NCBI RefSeq assembly: GCF_031085295.1
Contig: NZ_JAVFWO010000003.1
Location: forward strand, 372,001 to 436,000
Source: Microbacterium psychrotolerans
GTDB taxonomy: Bacteria > Actinomycetota > Actinomycetes > Actinomycetales > Microbacteriaceae
Direction: 5' to 3'
DNA: 64,000 nucleotides
Shown: positions 26,075 to 34,608 of the stretch, piece by piece
Position numbering within the stretch: the first letter of the stretch is position 1
Layout: each line of letters begins with the position of its first letter
The notes under the pieces: generated by a model
What the model saw: only the letters and a program-made list of their open reading frames with translations
Told to the model about the DNA's origin: nothing
Database searches by the model: none
Program-made: the position numbers and the translations under genes

Positions 26075-26088
26075 TGAGAGCGCTCTCG
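26075..26088. promoter_or_regulatory. LacI-family-like operator upstream of the hydrolase
   Basis: TGAGAGCGCTCTCG contains the perfect 12-base palindrome GAGAGCGCTCTC and resembles operators of actinobacterial LacI regulators (CebR type, TGGGAGCGCTCCCA). It lies 50 bases upstream of the hydrolase GTG. The rest of 26026-26314 shows no gene. Which regulator binds is unknown. Confidence 0.4.
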
Positions 26089-26314
26089 CGCAATGAAGAC
26101 GAAGAAGATCGCCTCGCCCCGTCATCTTCCTTCGCTCTGACAGCGCGGGGAGCGGCGGCGCGGCAGACGGGGTGACAGCCGGTGCGAAATGGTCAAGACT
26201 GGACCGCATGACCTTGACCTCTGTCGACAGGACCATACGCGGCGCATGCCGACGTGATGACCCCTGACGTCGTGGGGTGGGCGGCTCTTCGGCCGCGTCC
26301 CACCGACAGGACTC

Positions 26315-27151
26315 GTGCTGCTGGGCATCCTCAGTGTTCAACTGGGCTCCGCGCTCGCCAAGGGCCTCTTCGGCGCCGTCGGCAGTTTCGGGACCGTGAC
26401 GCTGCGTCTGTTCTTCGCGGCGGTCATTCTGCTTCTCGTGTGGCGCCCGCCGTTGCGGATGACGCGTCGCGCGTGGGGGAGCGTGATCGTCTACGGAGCG
26501 GTGCTCGCGCTCATGAATCTGCTCTTCTATCTGGCGCTCGCCCGGATTCCGCTCGGCATCGCCGTGAGCATCGAACTGCTGGGCCCGCTCGCCGTCGCGC
26601 TCGGGGGCTCGAGGCGATGGCGCGATGCCGGCTGGGCGCTGCTCGCTGCGGCGGGCGTCGTGCTGCTGACGGATGGCGGCGGAGACCTCGACTTGCTCGG
26701 GGTGCTGTTCGCTGTCGGGGCCGGGGCGTGCTGGGGCTTGTACATCATCGCCAGCGCTGGGCTCGGCCGCCACACGACGGAGGGGAACGGACTGGCACTG
26801 GGGATGGCGGTCGCGGCGATCGTGGCTGCACCCGTCGGCCTCTACGAGAGCGGAGCGGCGCTGGTCCATCCGGGGGTCATGGCGGTGGGGCTGGGCGTGG
26901 CGATGCTGTCATCCGTCATCCCCTACTCGCTCGACCTCGAGGCCCTGCGCCGGTTGCCGCCGCAGCTGTTCGGGATCCTCATGAGCCTGGAACCCGCCGC
27001 CGCGGCGGTCGTCGGGCTGGTCGTGCTGGGGGAGTCGCTGTCGCCGGCGCAATGGGCCGCCGTGCTCTGCATCGTCGGGGCGTCAGCCGGTGCGGCACTC
27101 GGCGCGCGTTCCATGCCGCCACGGGTGGCCGATGACTCGGATGGTGGGTGA
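26315..27151 (+). CDS. EamA/DMT family transporter
   Basis: A 278-residue protein with ten predicted transmembrane segments in two homologous five-helix halves, as in DMT exporters (RhtA-like). Markers are LGILSVQLGSALAKGLFGAVGS at the N-terminus, ALMNLLFYLALARIPLG, SVIPYSLDLEALRRLPP and LEPAAAAVVGLVVLGE. RhtA-type proteins export threonine, homoserine or other amino acids and metabolites; the substrate here is unknown. The start is uncertain: the GTG at 26315 is used, but the frame is open upstream to 26261 without an ATG or GTG. A hairpin follows the stop. Confidence 0.82.
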   Translation: MLLGILSVQLGSALAKGLFGAVGSFGTVTLRLFFAAVILLLVWRPPLRMTRRAWGSVIVYGAVLALMNLLFYLALARIPLGIAVSIELLGPLAVALGGSRRWRDAGWALLAAAGVVLLTDGGGDLDLLGVLFAVGAGACWGLYIIASAGLGRHTTEGNGLALGMAVAAIVAAPVGLYESGAALVHPGVMAVGLGVAMLSSVIPYSLDLEALRRLPPQLFGILMSLEPAAAAVVGLVVLGESLSPAQWAAVLCIVGASAGAALGARSMPPRVADDSDGG

Positions 27152-27155
27152 GTGC

Positions 27156-27181
27156 GCGAGCGGCCGGAGGCCGGCACTCGC
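27156..27181 (+). terminator. Stem-loop after the EamA gene
   Basis: GCGAGCGGCCGG, loop AGG, CCGGCACTCGC pairs as two helices (GCGAG/CTCGC and CCGG/CCGG) with a small internal loop, five bases after the EamA stop. The rest of 27182-27358 shows no gene. Confidence 0.4.
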
Positions 27182-27358
27182 GTGGGGACGCGGGGCCTCC
27201 GCTGATCTGCTGCTTTCCGATACCGCGTGAGACGGACTTCACCTGGTCGTGGCTCAGCGAGACCAACGCGCCGTCACGAGTGAATGTGGTCTTCGCAGCG
27301 GATGGAACCGGAACCCGAATGCGAGCTTCTCTGGTGCTCGGGGTGACAGGATTGCCCG

Positions 27359-28060
27359 ATGCGACAGGGGGCGGTGGGTCACGTGCGGCTGGTGGAGCAT
27401 CGCGGGCACACGGTCGTCGAGAAGCAGATGACAGATCCCGCACGGCAAGAGACCGAGGTGCTCGCGCTGCGGTATCTCGCCTCCGCAGGCATGCCGGTGC
27501 CGGAGGTCGTCGATGTTCGCCCGGGCGCGATTCTCATGACACTCATGCCGGGAGACCGACTGGACGAGGTGGAGCTCGATGAGCGGCTCGATCTACTCCG
27601 CGAATCAGCCGCCCTTCTGCGTCGTCTGCACGAAGTGTCGCCTCTGCGCGGGCTCGGGCCGCCGCCCGACGATGCTTCGATCATCGAGCGCTATCTGGGC
27701 GCCGGTGGTCCACCGCTTCCTCTGACCATTCCGGCTGCCACCGAGGCAGCCTTCTGTCATGGCGACTGGACGGATGGAAATCTCCTCGCATCTGGGGGTC
27801 GCCTCACGGCGATCGTCGATTGGGAGAGAGCGCACCTGGGCGACCCTCTCAGGGAGTTGTCCCGGGCCGCATGGGCGGCATCACGGAAAGACCCGCGGTC
27901 ATTCGACGTCATGGTCGAGGGGTATGGCGCTGATCCCACTGCGGTGAGGGCGTGGAATGCGATACACGCCGCCGAGCTCTGGCTGTGGTTCTCGGAAGCC
28001 GGTCCACCCGAGTATCTTGATCGACTCACCGCCGAACTGAGGAGCTGGCCCGTCACATAG
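27359..28060 (+). CDS. Aminoglycoside phosphotransferase-like kinase (APH family)
   Basis: A 233-residue small kinase-fold protein. It carries the APH catalytic motif FCHGDWTDGN (catalytic Asp in HGDxxxxN) and the following metal-binding IVDWERAHLGDPLRELSR. A nucleotide-binding Lys may be VVEKQM near residue 22. Members phosphorylate small alcohols such as aminoglycosides, choline or thiamine. Length is at the short end, as in enzymes for small metabolites, so antibiotic resistance is not implied. The ATG at 27359 is the only good start. Confidence 0.78.
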   Translation: MRQGAVGHVRLVEHRGHTVVEKQMTDPARQETEVLALRYLASAGMPVPEVVDVRPGAILMTLMPGDRLDEVELDERLDLLRESAALLRRLHEVSPLRGLGPPPDDASIIERYLGAGGPPLPLTIPAATEAAFCHGDWTDGNLLASGGRLTAIVDWERAHLGDPLRELSRAAWAASRKDPRSFDVMVEGYGADPTAVRAWNAIHAAELWLWFSEAGPPEYLDRLTAELRSWPVT

Positions 28061-28127
28061 CGCAGAGGTCCGGTCTGTCGAGAGGAGCGCCGTACGCGTA
28101 CGGCCATCGACTGTCGCGGGGGATCGG

Positions 28128-29564
28128 CTAGCTTGCGGCATCCGCTTCGACGGGGCGTGGTCGACCTGTCAGCGCTGACCGCAATGAAGGGAAGGTGAGG
28201 ACTGCGACGACGACCGCCGCGCCGGCGGCGACGGCAGCCGCGAGGTTGGCAGCCTGCAGTCCGGCTTCTGCGGCTGCCAGTGAGGTTCCACCCGCATCGA
28301 GCGTGGTCGCGCGCCTGGCGGCATCGACCGCGCCGAACACAGCGATCCCGATGGCTCCGCCGATCTGAGCCGTCGCGGACGCGAGGCCTGAGCTGACGCC
28401 TGAGTTGCGGGCCGCGATGCCTTCGGCGATGACGAGTGTCGTGGGCGTGAAGCTGAATGCGACGCCGGTCGCGGCGACGATGAGCGCCGGGAGGACGCGC
28501 AGCAGGTACGAATCGCCGTTGTCGACCGCGGCGAGCAGGAGATGAGCAACGACGAGAAGCACGAGCCCGATGGCCGCGACGCGCTGGGGTCCGAGGCTGT
28601 TGAGCGCCTTCGGCAGGACGAGGATGCTGACAGCGAAGCCCGCGAGCGATGTCGGAAGCATGGCGAGGCCCGCGACGGCGGGGTCGTACTCGAGGACCTG
28701 CTGCAACAGCAACGCGACGAGCACGAAGCAGGCGACGCGAGCGCCCCCGCCGAGGAGGTTGACCACGATCCCACCGCTCACCCGGGCGTCCCGCAGGACC
28801 GGTGAGGGCAGCACCGGGTCCGCGGCTCGCTTCTCGACGAGGCCGAATGCGACGAGGCAGAGGACGGCGACGATCGTCGCGCCGATGACCTCCACCGAGA
28901 CGAGCCCGCTGTGCGGCGCGGAGAGCACTCCGAACACGATGGCGACCGCTGCGCCGGTGAGGAGGGACGCGCCGGCCGCGTCGAACGGGCGCCCCGCCGT
29001 GCCCTTTCCTGCGGGGAGGATCGCCCAGCCGGCCACCCCGATGATGGCTGCGACCGCCCCCGTCACGAAGAGAACGCTCTGCCAGCCGAACGCAGCCGTG
29101 AGGAGTCCGCCCACGGTGACGCCGGCCGCACCACCGACGGTGGAAGCGGCGCCCCATCCGCTCATCGCCCGCACCCGCGGCGGGCCGGTGAAGGTGGCGA
29201 GGATCACCGACATGGCCGCCGGGCTCAGCATCGCCGCGCCTACTCCTTGGACGAGACGGGCCGCGATCAGCATCGTCTCGGTCGTCGAGAAGCCGCCGAT
29301 CACAGAGCCGACGACCAGCACGCCGGCTCCGAGCAGGAACATCCGGCGGCGCCCGAAGACGTCCGCCGCGCGGCCGGAGATCAGGAGCAGTCCCCCGAAA
29401 GTCAGGAAGTACGCGTTCAGGACCCAGGCGGTTCCGACCGGGCTGAGGCCGAGGTCGGCCGCGATCGACGGCAGCGCGACGTTCAGGATGCTGGAGTCCA
29501 GCATCACCACGAACTGTGCGGCGACCAGGGTGAAGACCAACGGCAGAGTCGAGGATGTGCGCAT
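28128..29564 (-). CDS. MFS transporter, DHA2/EmrB-QacA type drug exporter
   Basis: A 478-residue protein with 14 predicted transmembrane segments. The ATG at 29564 is fixed by GGAGG nine bases upstream. N-terminal segment AAQFVVMLDSSILNVALPSIAADLG and motif A GRAADVFGRRRMFLLGAGVL are classic for the DHA2 group. Motif C-like SPAAMSVILATF is present. It probably exports lipophilic compounds by proton antiport. It is divergent from the LacI gene, with 229 bases between them containing repeats that may bind a regulator. Confidence 0.88.
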   Translation of the reverse strand: MRTSSTLPLVFTLVAAQFVVMLDSSILNVALPSIAADLGLSPVGTAWVLNAYFLTFGGLLLISGRAADVFGRRRMFLLGAGVLVVGSVIGGFSTTETMLIAARLVQGVGAAMLSPAAMSVILATFTGPPRVRAMSGWGAASTVGGAAGVTVGGLLTAAFGWQSVLFVTGAVAAIIGVAGWAILPAGKGTAGRPFDAAGASLLTGAAVAIVFGVLSAPHSGLVSVEVIGATIVAVLCLVAFGLVEKRAADPVLPSPVLRDARVSGGIVVNLLGGGARVACFVLVALLLQQVLEYDPAVAGLAMLPTSLAGFAVSILVLPKALNSLGPQRVAAIGLVLLVVAHLLLAAVDNGDSYLLRVLPALIVAATGVAFSFTPTTLVIAEGIAARNSGVSSGLASATAQIGGAIGIAVFGAVDAARRATTLDAGGTSLAAAEAGLQAANLAAAVAAGAAVVVAVLTFPSLRSALTGRPRPVEADAAS

Positions 29565-29718
29565 GTGCAATCGCCTCCAACCCTGGAGCTTAGCCGCGCC
29601 CGCGAGTGTGGCTCTCCGGGCTGCGCCTGCCGCGGCACGGGTGATCGCAGGTGCCCCCCGCGAGAAATGGAATGCGACGGCGGGGGTCGGACTCGACAAG
29701 AGAGTTGCGCGCACCGCT

Positions 29719-29763
29719 AACTCGCGTTAGTCTCAGATCGCTTCGAACTCACGCGCGTTAGTC
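29719..29763. promoter_or_regulatory. Two direct repeats in the MFS/lacI intergenic region
   Basis: GCGTTAGTC occurs at 29724-29732 and 29755-29763, 31 bases apart (about three helical turns). Each copy is preceded by AACTC (at 29719 and 29746). The first copy is part of CTAACTCGCGTTAG, a palindrome with 5-bp arms. The second copy ends 30 bases before the lacI ATG. This layout suggests cooperative binding of a regulator near the lacI promoter. Confidence 0.45.
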
Positions 29764-29793
29764 AGCCCGCGCATCCGATGAAGGAACCGCAGA

Positions 29794-30810
29794 ATGTCAG
29801 AGACGACCCGACGCCCGGTGACGATGGCGGATGTCGCGCGTCACGCCGGCGTGTCCCGTTCAGCCGTCTCGTTCGTGCTCAACGACCGACGCTCGGTCAG
29901 CATCGCCGAAGACACCCGCGATCGCGTGCTGGCAGCCGCGGCCGAACTCGGCTATCGGCCGAACGCGGGAGCGCGCGCACTCGCGAAGAAGCAGAGCGAC
30001 TGGTACGGCCTCGTCACGGAGATCGTGACGGCACCCTTCGCCGTGGACATCATCAAGGGAGCGCAGGATCGCGCCCTCGTCGATGAGAAGTACCTGCTGA
30101 TCGCGTCCACCGAGTCCGACCCCGCCGCAGAGACGGCGGCGATCGAGCGGCTGCTCGAGCAGCGCGTCGAAGGACTCCTCTATGCCGCGACGTGGCATCG
30201 CGCCGTCGAGATTCCCGAGATCGCACGTGAAGTGCCGACCGTCCTCGTCAACTGCTTCGACGCCGAGGGCCGGTATCCCGCCATCGTCCCCGACGAGCGC
30301 ACGGGCGGACGTCGAGCGACAGAGCGCCTCCTCGCGGCCGGTCACCGCCGCATCGGCTTCATCAACCTCGATCCCGACATCCCCGCAGCGGTCGGCCGGC
30401 TCGTCGGCTACCACGAGGTGCTTCGGGAGGCGGGTGTCGCACCCGACGAGAAGCTCGAGATCTCGGGACACGCGACGGCCGACGGCGGGTACACCGCAGC
30501 ATCCGCTCTTCTGGATCTCGCCGACCCGCCCACCGCGATCTTCTGCGCAAACGACCGTATGGCGATGGGCGCATACGACGCGATCAAGGAACGTGGCCTG
30601 CGCATCCCCCAGGACATCGCCGTCATCGGATTCGACAATCAGGAGCTCATCGCGGCCTACCTGAGACCGGGCCTGACGACGGTGGCACTGCCCTTCGAAC
30701 AGATGGGCGCCCGCGGCGTGGATCTTCTCGCCGCGATCATCGCGGGTCAGTCGACCGGCACGGGAACCGTGACGGTCGACTGCCCGCTCCTAGAACGCGC
30801 GTCGGTGTGA
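29794..30810 (+). CDS. LacI family transcriptional regulator of the fructan locus
   Basis: A 338-residue repressor. The N-terminal HTH reads TMADVARHAGVSRSAVSFVLN (about residues 10-30), with the hinge YRPNAGARALAKKQS. A periplasmic-binding-protein-like effector domain follows, ending with DIAVIGFDNQELIAAYLRPGLTTV. LacI proteins release DNA on binding a sugar. It is the first gene of a same-strand run with an ABC importer and two GH32 enzymes, so fructo-oligosaccharide or fructose is a likely effector (inference). GAAGGA precedes the ATG. Confidence 0.92.
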   Translation: MSETTRRPVTMADVARHAGVSRSAVSFVLNDRRSVSIAEDTRDRVLAAAAELGYRPNAGARALAKKQSDWYGLVTEIVTAPFAVDIIKGAQDRALVDEKYLLIASTESDPAAETAAIERLLEQRVEGLLYAATWHRAVEIPEIAREVPTVLVNCFDAEGRYPAIVPDERTGGRRATERLLAAGHRRIGFINLDPDIPAAVGRLVGYHEVLREAGVAPDEKLEISGHATADGGYTAASALLDLADPPTAIFCANDRMAMGAYDAIKERGLRIPQDIAVIGFDNQELIAAYLRPGLTTVALPFEQMGARGVDLLAAIIAGQSTGTGTVTVDCPLLERASV

Positions 30811-30874
30811 CTGGACATCTCGTCCGACGCGCAGCCCCTTCGGCTTCAACGAAGAAGAAAGGAACACACTCATC

Positions 30875-32542
30875 ATGACAGTTCACCGCAAAGCGGCGCT
30901 CATCGCCGCCACGGTGGCGGCGACCGCCGCGCTCGTGCTGTCGGGCTGCAGCGCCGGCGGAGGCGAGTCCGCGGACTCGCTCGACGGCACCCAGCTGCTG
31001 ACGATCCCCCGTGAAGACATGGGGACCTTCGACCGCAACTTCAACCCGTTCGCCAATCCCGAGTTCCCGATGACGCAGCAGGCGATCTACGAATCGATGC
31101 TCGTCTACAACCCCGCCGACGGCTCCACGACCCCGTGGCTGGCGACCGAGTGGGAGGTCGCGCCCGACAGCACGGGCATCACCTACCACCTGCGCGACGG
31201 AGTGAAGTGGTCGGATGGCGAGCCTTTCGTCGCCGACGACGTCGTATTGTCGTTCGACCTGCAGCGAGAGGTTCGCGGCGGATTCGACTACATCGAGTCC
31301 GTGACGGCGGTCGACCCGCTCACGGTGCAGTTCGACTTCAACCAGCCGTTCTCTCCTGCGCTGCTCGACATCGGCCAGCAGGTGATCGCGCCCGCCCACA
31401 TCTGGACCGATGTCGACGACCCGACCAAGTTCGCCAATGAAGAGCCCGTGGGCACGGGGCCTTACACCGAGGTCACCAACTTCCAGGCCCAGTCGTTCGA
31501 CCTCGGCAAGAACCCGAACTACTGGCAGCCTGAGAAGCAGCAGATCGAGGGCATCCGCATGCTCGCGTTCTCCGGCAACGACGGTGCCAACCTCGCCGCC
31601 GCGAACGGCGACGTCGACTGGGCGCCGCAGTTCATCCCGAACATCGACGAGGCCTACGTCGCGAAGGACCCCGACAACCGGTTCTACTGGTTCCCGCCGA
31701 CCGGGTCGATGATCAACTGGCAGTTCAACACGACCAAAGCCCCGTTCGACGACGTCAACGTGCGCAAGGCTCTGTCGATGGCTGTCGACCGCAAGCAGGT
31801 CACCGAGATCGGCATGCAGGGCTACACGTTCCCCGCCGACTGCACGGGCCTGACCGGCTCGTACGACACGTGGCGCGACGACGCCGTGGCGGACTCGTGC
31901 GAGTGGACCGAACGTGACCTCGAGGGCGCGGGAGAGCTCCTGGATGCCGCGGGCATCACCCTCGGCGCAGACGGCAAGCGCGTCCTTCCCGACGGGTCGC
32001 CGTTCGCCTTCGACTTCTCAGTGGGCTCGACCTCGAGCGACTGGGTGTCGGTGGGCAATGTCATCGCGCAGAACCTCGCCGAGCTCGGGGTGACTGTCAC
32101 CGTCGCCGCGAAGGACTGGGGCGATGTCGTCGCGGGGTATGAGAACGGCACCTTCGACTCGGGCATCGTCTGGAGCGCGAACGCACCGACGCCGTACCAG
32201 TTCTACCGCGGCGTGATGTCGACCGAGACGGTCAAGCCCGTCGGCGAGCAGACGTTCGACAACTACCACCGGTTCGGCAGCGCGGAGGCCGATGCCCTTC
32301 TGGCGCAGTTCGCCGCGGCATCCGACGAAGCCGCGCAGCACGACATCATGAACCAGCTGCAGGCTCTCTTCGCCGACGTCGCACCGGTTGCGCCGCTCTT
32401 CCCCGGCCCGGAGTGGGGTGCCGCGAGCACCGCACGATTCACCGGCTGGCCGACCGAAGACGACCCGTACGCAACGCTCTCGACGCGCTCGCGGACGACG
32501 GTGCTCGTCCTCACCAGCCTCGAACCCGTCGTCACCGACTGA
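30875..32542 (+). CDS. ABC transporter substrate-binding lipoprotein, SBP_bac_5 (Opp/Dpp) family
   Basis: A 555-residue lipoprotein: signal peptide with lipobox LSGC (C25), then a Gly/Ser linker. The family 5 signature region lies near residues 80-115 (YESMLVYNPADGSTTPWLATEWEVAPD, two short motifs) with ITYHLRDGVKWSDGEPF. Such proteins bind peptides, nickel or oligosaccharides. The operon partners are GH32 fructosidases, so an oligosaccharide ligand is inferred. A stable stem-loop follows the stop, probably raising its expression over the membrane components. Confidence 0.9.
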   Translation: MTVHRKAALIAATVAATAALVLSGCSAGGGESADSLDGTQLLTIPREDMGTFDRNFNPFANPEFPMTQQAIYESMLVYNPADGSTTPWLATEWEVAPDSTGITYHLRDGVKWSDGEPFVADDVVLSFDLQREVRGGFDYIESVTAVDPLTVQFDFNQPFSPALLDIGQQVIAPAHIWTDVDDPTKFANEEPVGTGPYTEVTNFQAQSFDLGKNPNYWQPEKQQIEGIRMLAFSGNDGANLAAANGDVDWAPQFIPNIDEAYVAKDPDNRFYWFPPTGSMINWQFNTTKAPFDDVNVRKALSMAVDRKQVTEIGMQGYTFPADCTGLTGSYDTWRDDAVADSCEWTERDLEGAGELLDAAGITLGADGKRVLPDGSPFAFDFSVGSTSSDWVSVGNVIAQNLAELGVTVTVAAKDWGDVVAGYENGTFDSGIVWSANAPTPYQFYRGVMSTETVKPVGEQTFDNYHRFGSAEADALLAQFAAASDEAAQHDIMNQLQALFADVAPVAPLFPGPEWGAASTARFTGWPTEDDPYATLSTRSRTTVLVLTSLEPVVTD

Positions 32543-32550
32543 CCCATCGT

Positions 32551-32590
32551 GCCGTTCTGCTGCGTCGCCGTCGCGGCGCAGCAGAACGGC
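32551..32590 (+). promoter_or_regulatory. Intercistronic stem-loop after the binding-protein gene
   Basis: Arms 32551-32562 (GCCGTTCTGCTG) and 32579-32590 (CAGCAGAACGGC) pair perfectly. An inner helix CGCCG/CGGCG with loop TCG extends the stem, leaving the bases CGT of the left arm as a bulge. It lies between the substrate-binding-protein stop and the permease start. This is a common place for mRNA-stabilising or partially terminating hairpins in ABC operons. Confidence 0.7.
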
Positions 32591-32604
32591 CGAGGAGACA
32601 CATC

Positions 32605-33582
32605 ATGGGCTACATGCTGCGGCGCTTCGGGTTCTATCTCGTGGCGTTCTGGGTGTCGATCACCCTCAACTTCTTCCTTCCTCGTTTCATGCCGGGTGAC
32701 CCGGTGTCGCGCATGGTCGCACGGCTGCAGGGGCAGATCCGCCCCGACCAGATCGAGGCGCTCAAGGAGTCCTTCGGACTCAGCGACGCTCCGCTGTGGG
32801 AGCAGTATCTGCGCTACCTCGGCCAGATCTTCACCGGCAACCTGGGCTTCTCGATCTCGCGGTTCCCGACCCCCGTCATCGACGTCATCTCCAGCGTCAT
32901 CGGCTGGACCTTCCTCCTGGGCTTCGTGTCGCTGATCATCGCCGTCGTCATCGGCAACGTGCTCGGCATCCTCGCCGCGTGGCGGCGTGGAGGCGTCCTC
33001 GACTCCTTCGTGCCGCCGCTGCTCATCTTCATCGGCTCGTTCCCGTACTTCTGGCTGGCGATGGGGCTGCTGTACCTCTTCGGCGTCACGCTCGGATGGT
33101 TCCCGTTGCGCCACGCGTACGAGGTGGGCACCGCCCCGGAGTTCTCCCTGGCGTTCCTCGGCGACGTCGCGTACCACCTCATCCTCCCCGCCACGTCGAT
33201 CGTGCTGGTCTCGGTCGGCGGCTGGATGCTGGGCATGCGCAACACGATGATCGCCACCAATGCCGAGGACTACATCGTGATGGCCGAAGCCAAGGGCCTG
33301 CGCGCGAACCGCGTGATGATGCAGTACGCCGCCCGCAACGCGTTGCTCCCGTCGGTCACGGCATTCGGCATGTCGCTGGGCTTCGTCGTCGGCGGCGCAC
33401 TGCTCACGGAGGTCGTCTTCGCCTACCCGGGCATCGGCTACACCCTGCTCGCCGCGGTGCAGAACCTCGACTACCCGCTCATGCAGGGACTCTTCCTCAC
33501 GATCACCACGGCCGTGCTGATCGCCAACTTCCTCGTCGACATCGTGTACGTGCGCCTCGATCCGCGCGTGCGCGTGAGCTGA
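32605..33582 (+). CDS. ABC transporter permease, DppB/OppB type
   Basis: A 325-residue permease with six predicted transmembrane segments. It opens MGYMLRRFGFYLVAFWVSI, as DppB-like proteins do, followed by LPRFMPGDPVSRMVAR. The EAA loop, which contacts the ATPases, reads EDYIVMAEAKGLRANRVM, and the C-terminus is LVDIVYVRLDPRVRVS. It forms the channel with the DppC-type permease 12 bases downstream. The ATG at 32605 follows GAGGAG. Confidence 0.92.
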   Translation: MGYMLRRFGFYLVAFWVSITLNFFLPRFMPGDPVSRMVARLQGQIRPDQIEALKESFGLSDAPLWEQYLRYLGQIFTGNLGFSISRFPTPVIDVISSVIGWTFLLGFVSLIIAVVIGNVLGILAAWRRGGVLDSFVPPLLIFIGSFPYFWLAMGLLYLFGVTLGWFPLRHAYEVGTAPEFSLAFLGDVAYHLILPATSIVLVSVGGWMLGMRNTMIATNAEDYIVMAEAKGLRANRVMMQYAARNALLPSVTAFGMSLGFVVGGALLTEVVFAYPGIGYTLLAAVQNLDYPLMQGLFLTITTAVLIANFLVDIVYVRLDPRVRVS

Positions 33583-33594
33583 ACGGAGGGTGTG

Positions 33595-34608
33595 ATGTCA
33601 CTCGCGCAAGACCCCCGCGCCATGGCCGAGCTGGAACTCGGCAGCCCGCCCGGCCCCGATGGGCAGGTCACGACCACGCCGACGCCTCCGCGTCGCCGCC
33701 GCGGCGGAGGCGGACTCCTGGGAGGCCTGCTCGGCAACGCGAAGGCGGCGTCGGGCCTGGTCATCCTCATCCTCTTCGTGCTGATGGCGGTCTTCGCTCC
33801 GGTCCTCGCTCCCGGGGATCCCACGCTCATCCAGGGCTTCGGCTCGCAGCCGCCGTCGGCCGAGCACTGGCTGGGAACGACCGCCAAGGGGCAGGACGTG
33901 CTGGCGCTGAACATCTGGGGTTCGCGGTCGTCTCTGTTCGTGGGCTTCACCGTCGGCATCCTCGCCACGTTCGTCGGACTTCTCGTCGGCCTCGCGTCGG
34001 CGTACCTCGGACGCACGATCGACAACGTCCTGTCGCTCGTCACGAACGTGTTCCTGCTCCTTCCCGGCCTGCCGCTGCTCGTGATCCTCGCGGCGTTCCT
34101 GCCGCAGGGTCTTGGAACCGTCATCCTGGTGCTCGTCATCACCGGCTGGGCGGGGTCCGCCCGCGTGCTGCGCTCGCAGGCCATGTCGATCCGCGGCAAG
34201 GATTTCGTCGCCGCCTCGCAGGTCACCGGCGAGGGCGGTTTGCGCATCATGTTCCGCGAGATGCTGCCGAACATGGCGTCGATCGTCATGAGCACGTTCC
34301 TCGCCTGCGTGATCTTCGGCATCGGGGCGCAGGCCGGCCTCGAGTTCCTCGGTCTCGGCGACATCAGCACCATCAGCTGGGGTACGAACCTGTACTGGGC
34401 GAGCAACGACGGCGCCCTGCTGACGGGAGCCTGGTGGGTGTTCGTTCCTCCGGGCGTGTGCATCGCGCTCGTCGCCTTCGCGCTCGCGCTCGTCAACTAC
34501 GGGGTCGACGAGACGACAAACCCCCGCCTGCGTCGGCCGCGCCGCCGCACCACCCCCGACGCGCCGACGCGTGTCGCCCCCCGCACACGCAAGGAGACGG
34601 CGCGATGA
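33595..34608 (+). CDS. ABC transporter permease, DppC/OppC type
   Basis: A 337-residue permease. A hydrophilic N-terminal tail (about 45 residues, with an RRRRGGGG segment) precedes the first helix SGLVILILFVLMAVFAPVLAP. The EAA loop is KDFVAASQVTGEGGLRIMFREMLPN. A late LGDISTISWGTNLYW segment is typical of DppC. The ATG at 33595 is preferred over the adjacent GTG at 33592 because of GGAGGG at 33585-33590. The stop overlaps the next start by 4 bases. Confidence 0.92.
   Translation: MSLAQDPRAMAELELGSPPGPDGQVTTTPTPPRRRRGGGGLLGGLLGNAKAASGLVILILFVLMAVFAPVLAPGDPTLIQGFGSQPPSAEHWLGTTAKGQDVLALNIWGSRSSLFVGFTVGILATFVGLLVGLASAYLGRTIDNVLSLVTNVFLLLPGLPLLVILAAFLPQGLGTVILVLVITGWAGSARVLRSQAMSIRGKDFVAASQVTGEGGLRIMFREMLPNMASIVMSTFLACVIFGIGAQAGLEFLGLGDISTISWGTNLYWASNDGALLTGAWWVFVPPGVCIALVAFALALVNYGVDETTNPRLRRPRRRTTPDAPTRVAPRTRKETAR

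Noticed and set aside
27359..28060. Phosphotransferase as an aminoglycoside-resistance gene
   Set aside because: Only the generic APH kinase motifs are present and the protein is short; many such enzymes act on metabolites, so no resistance claim is supported.
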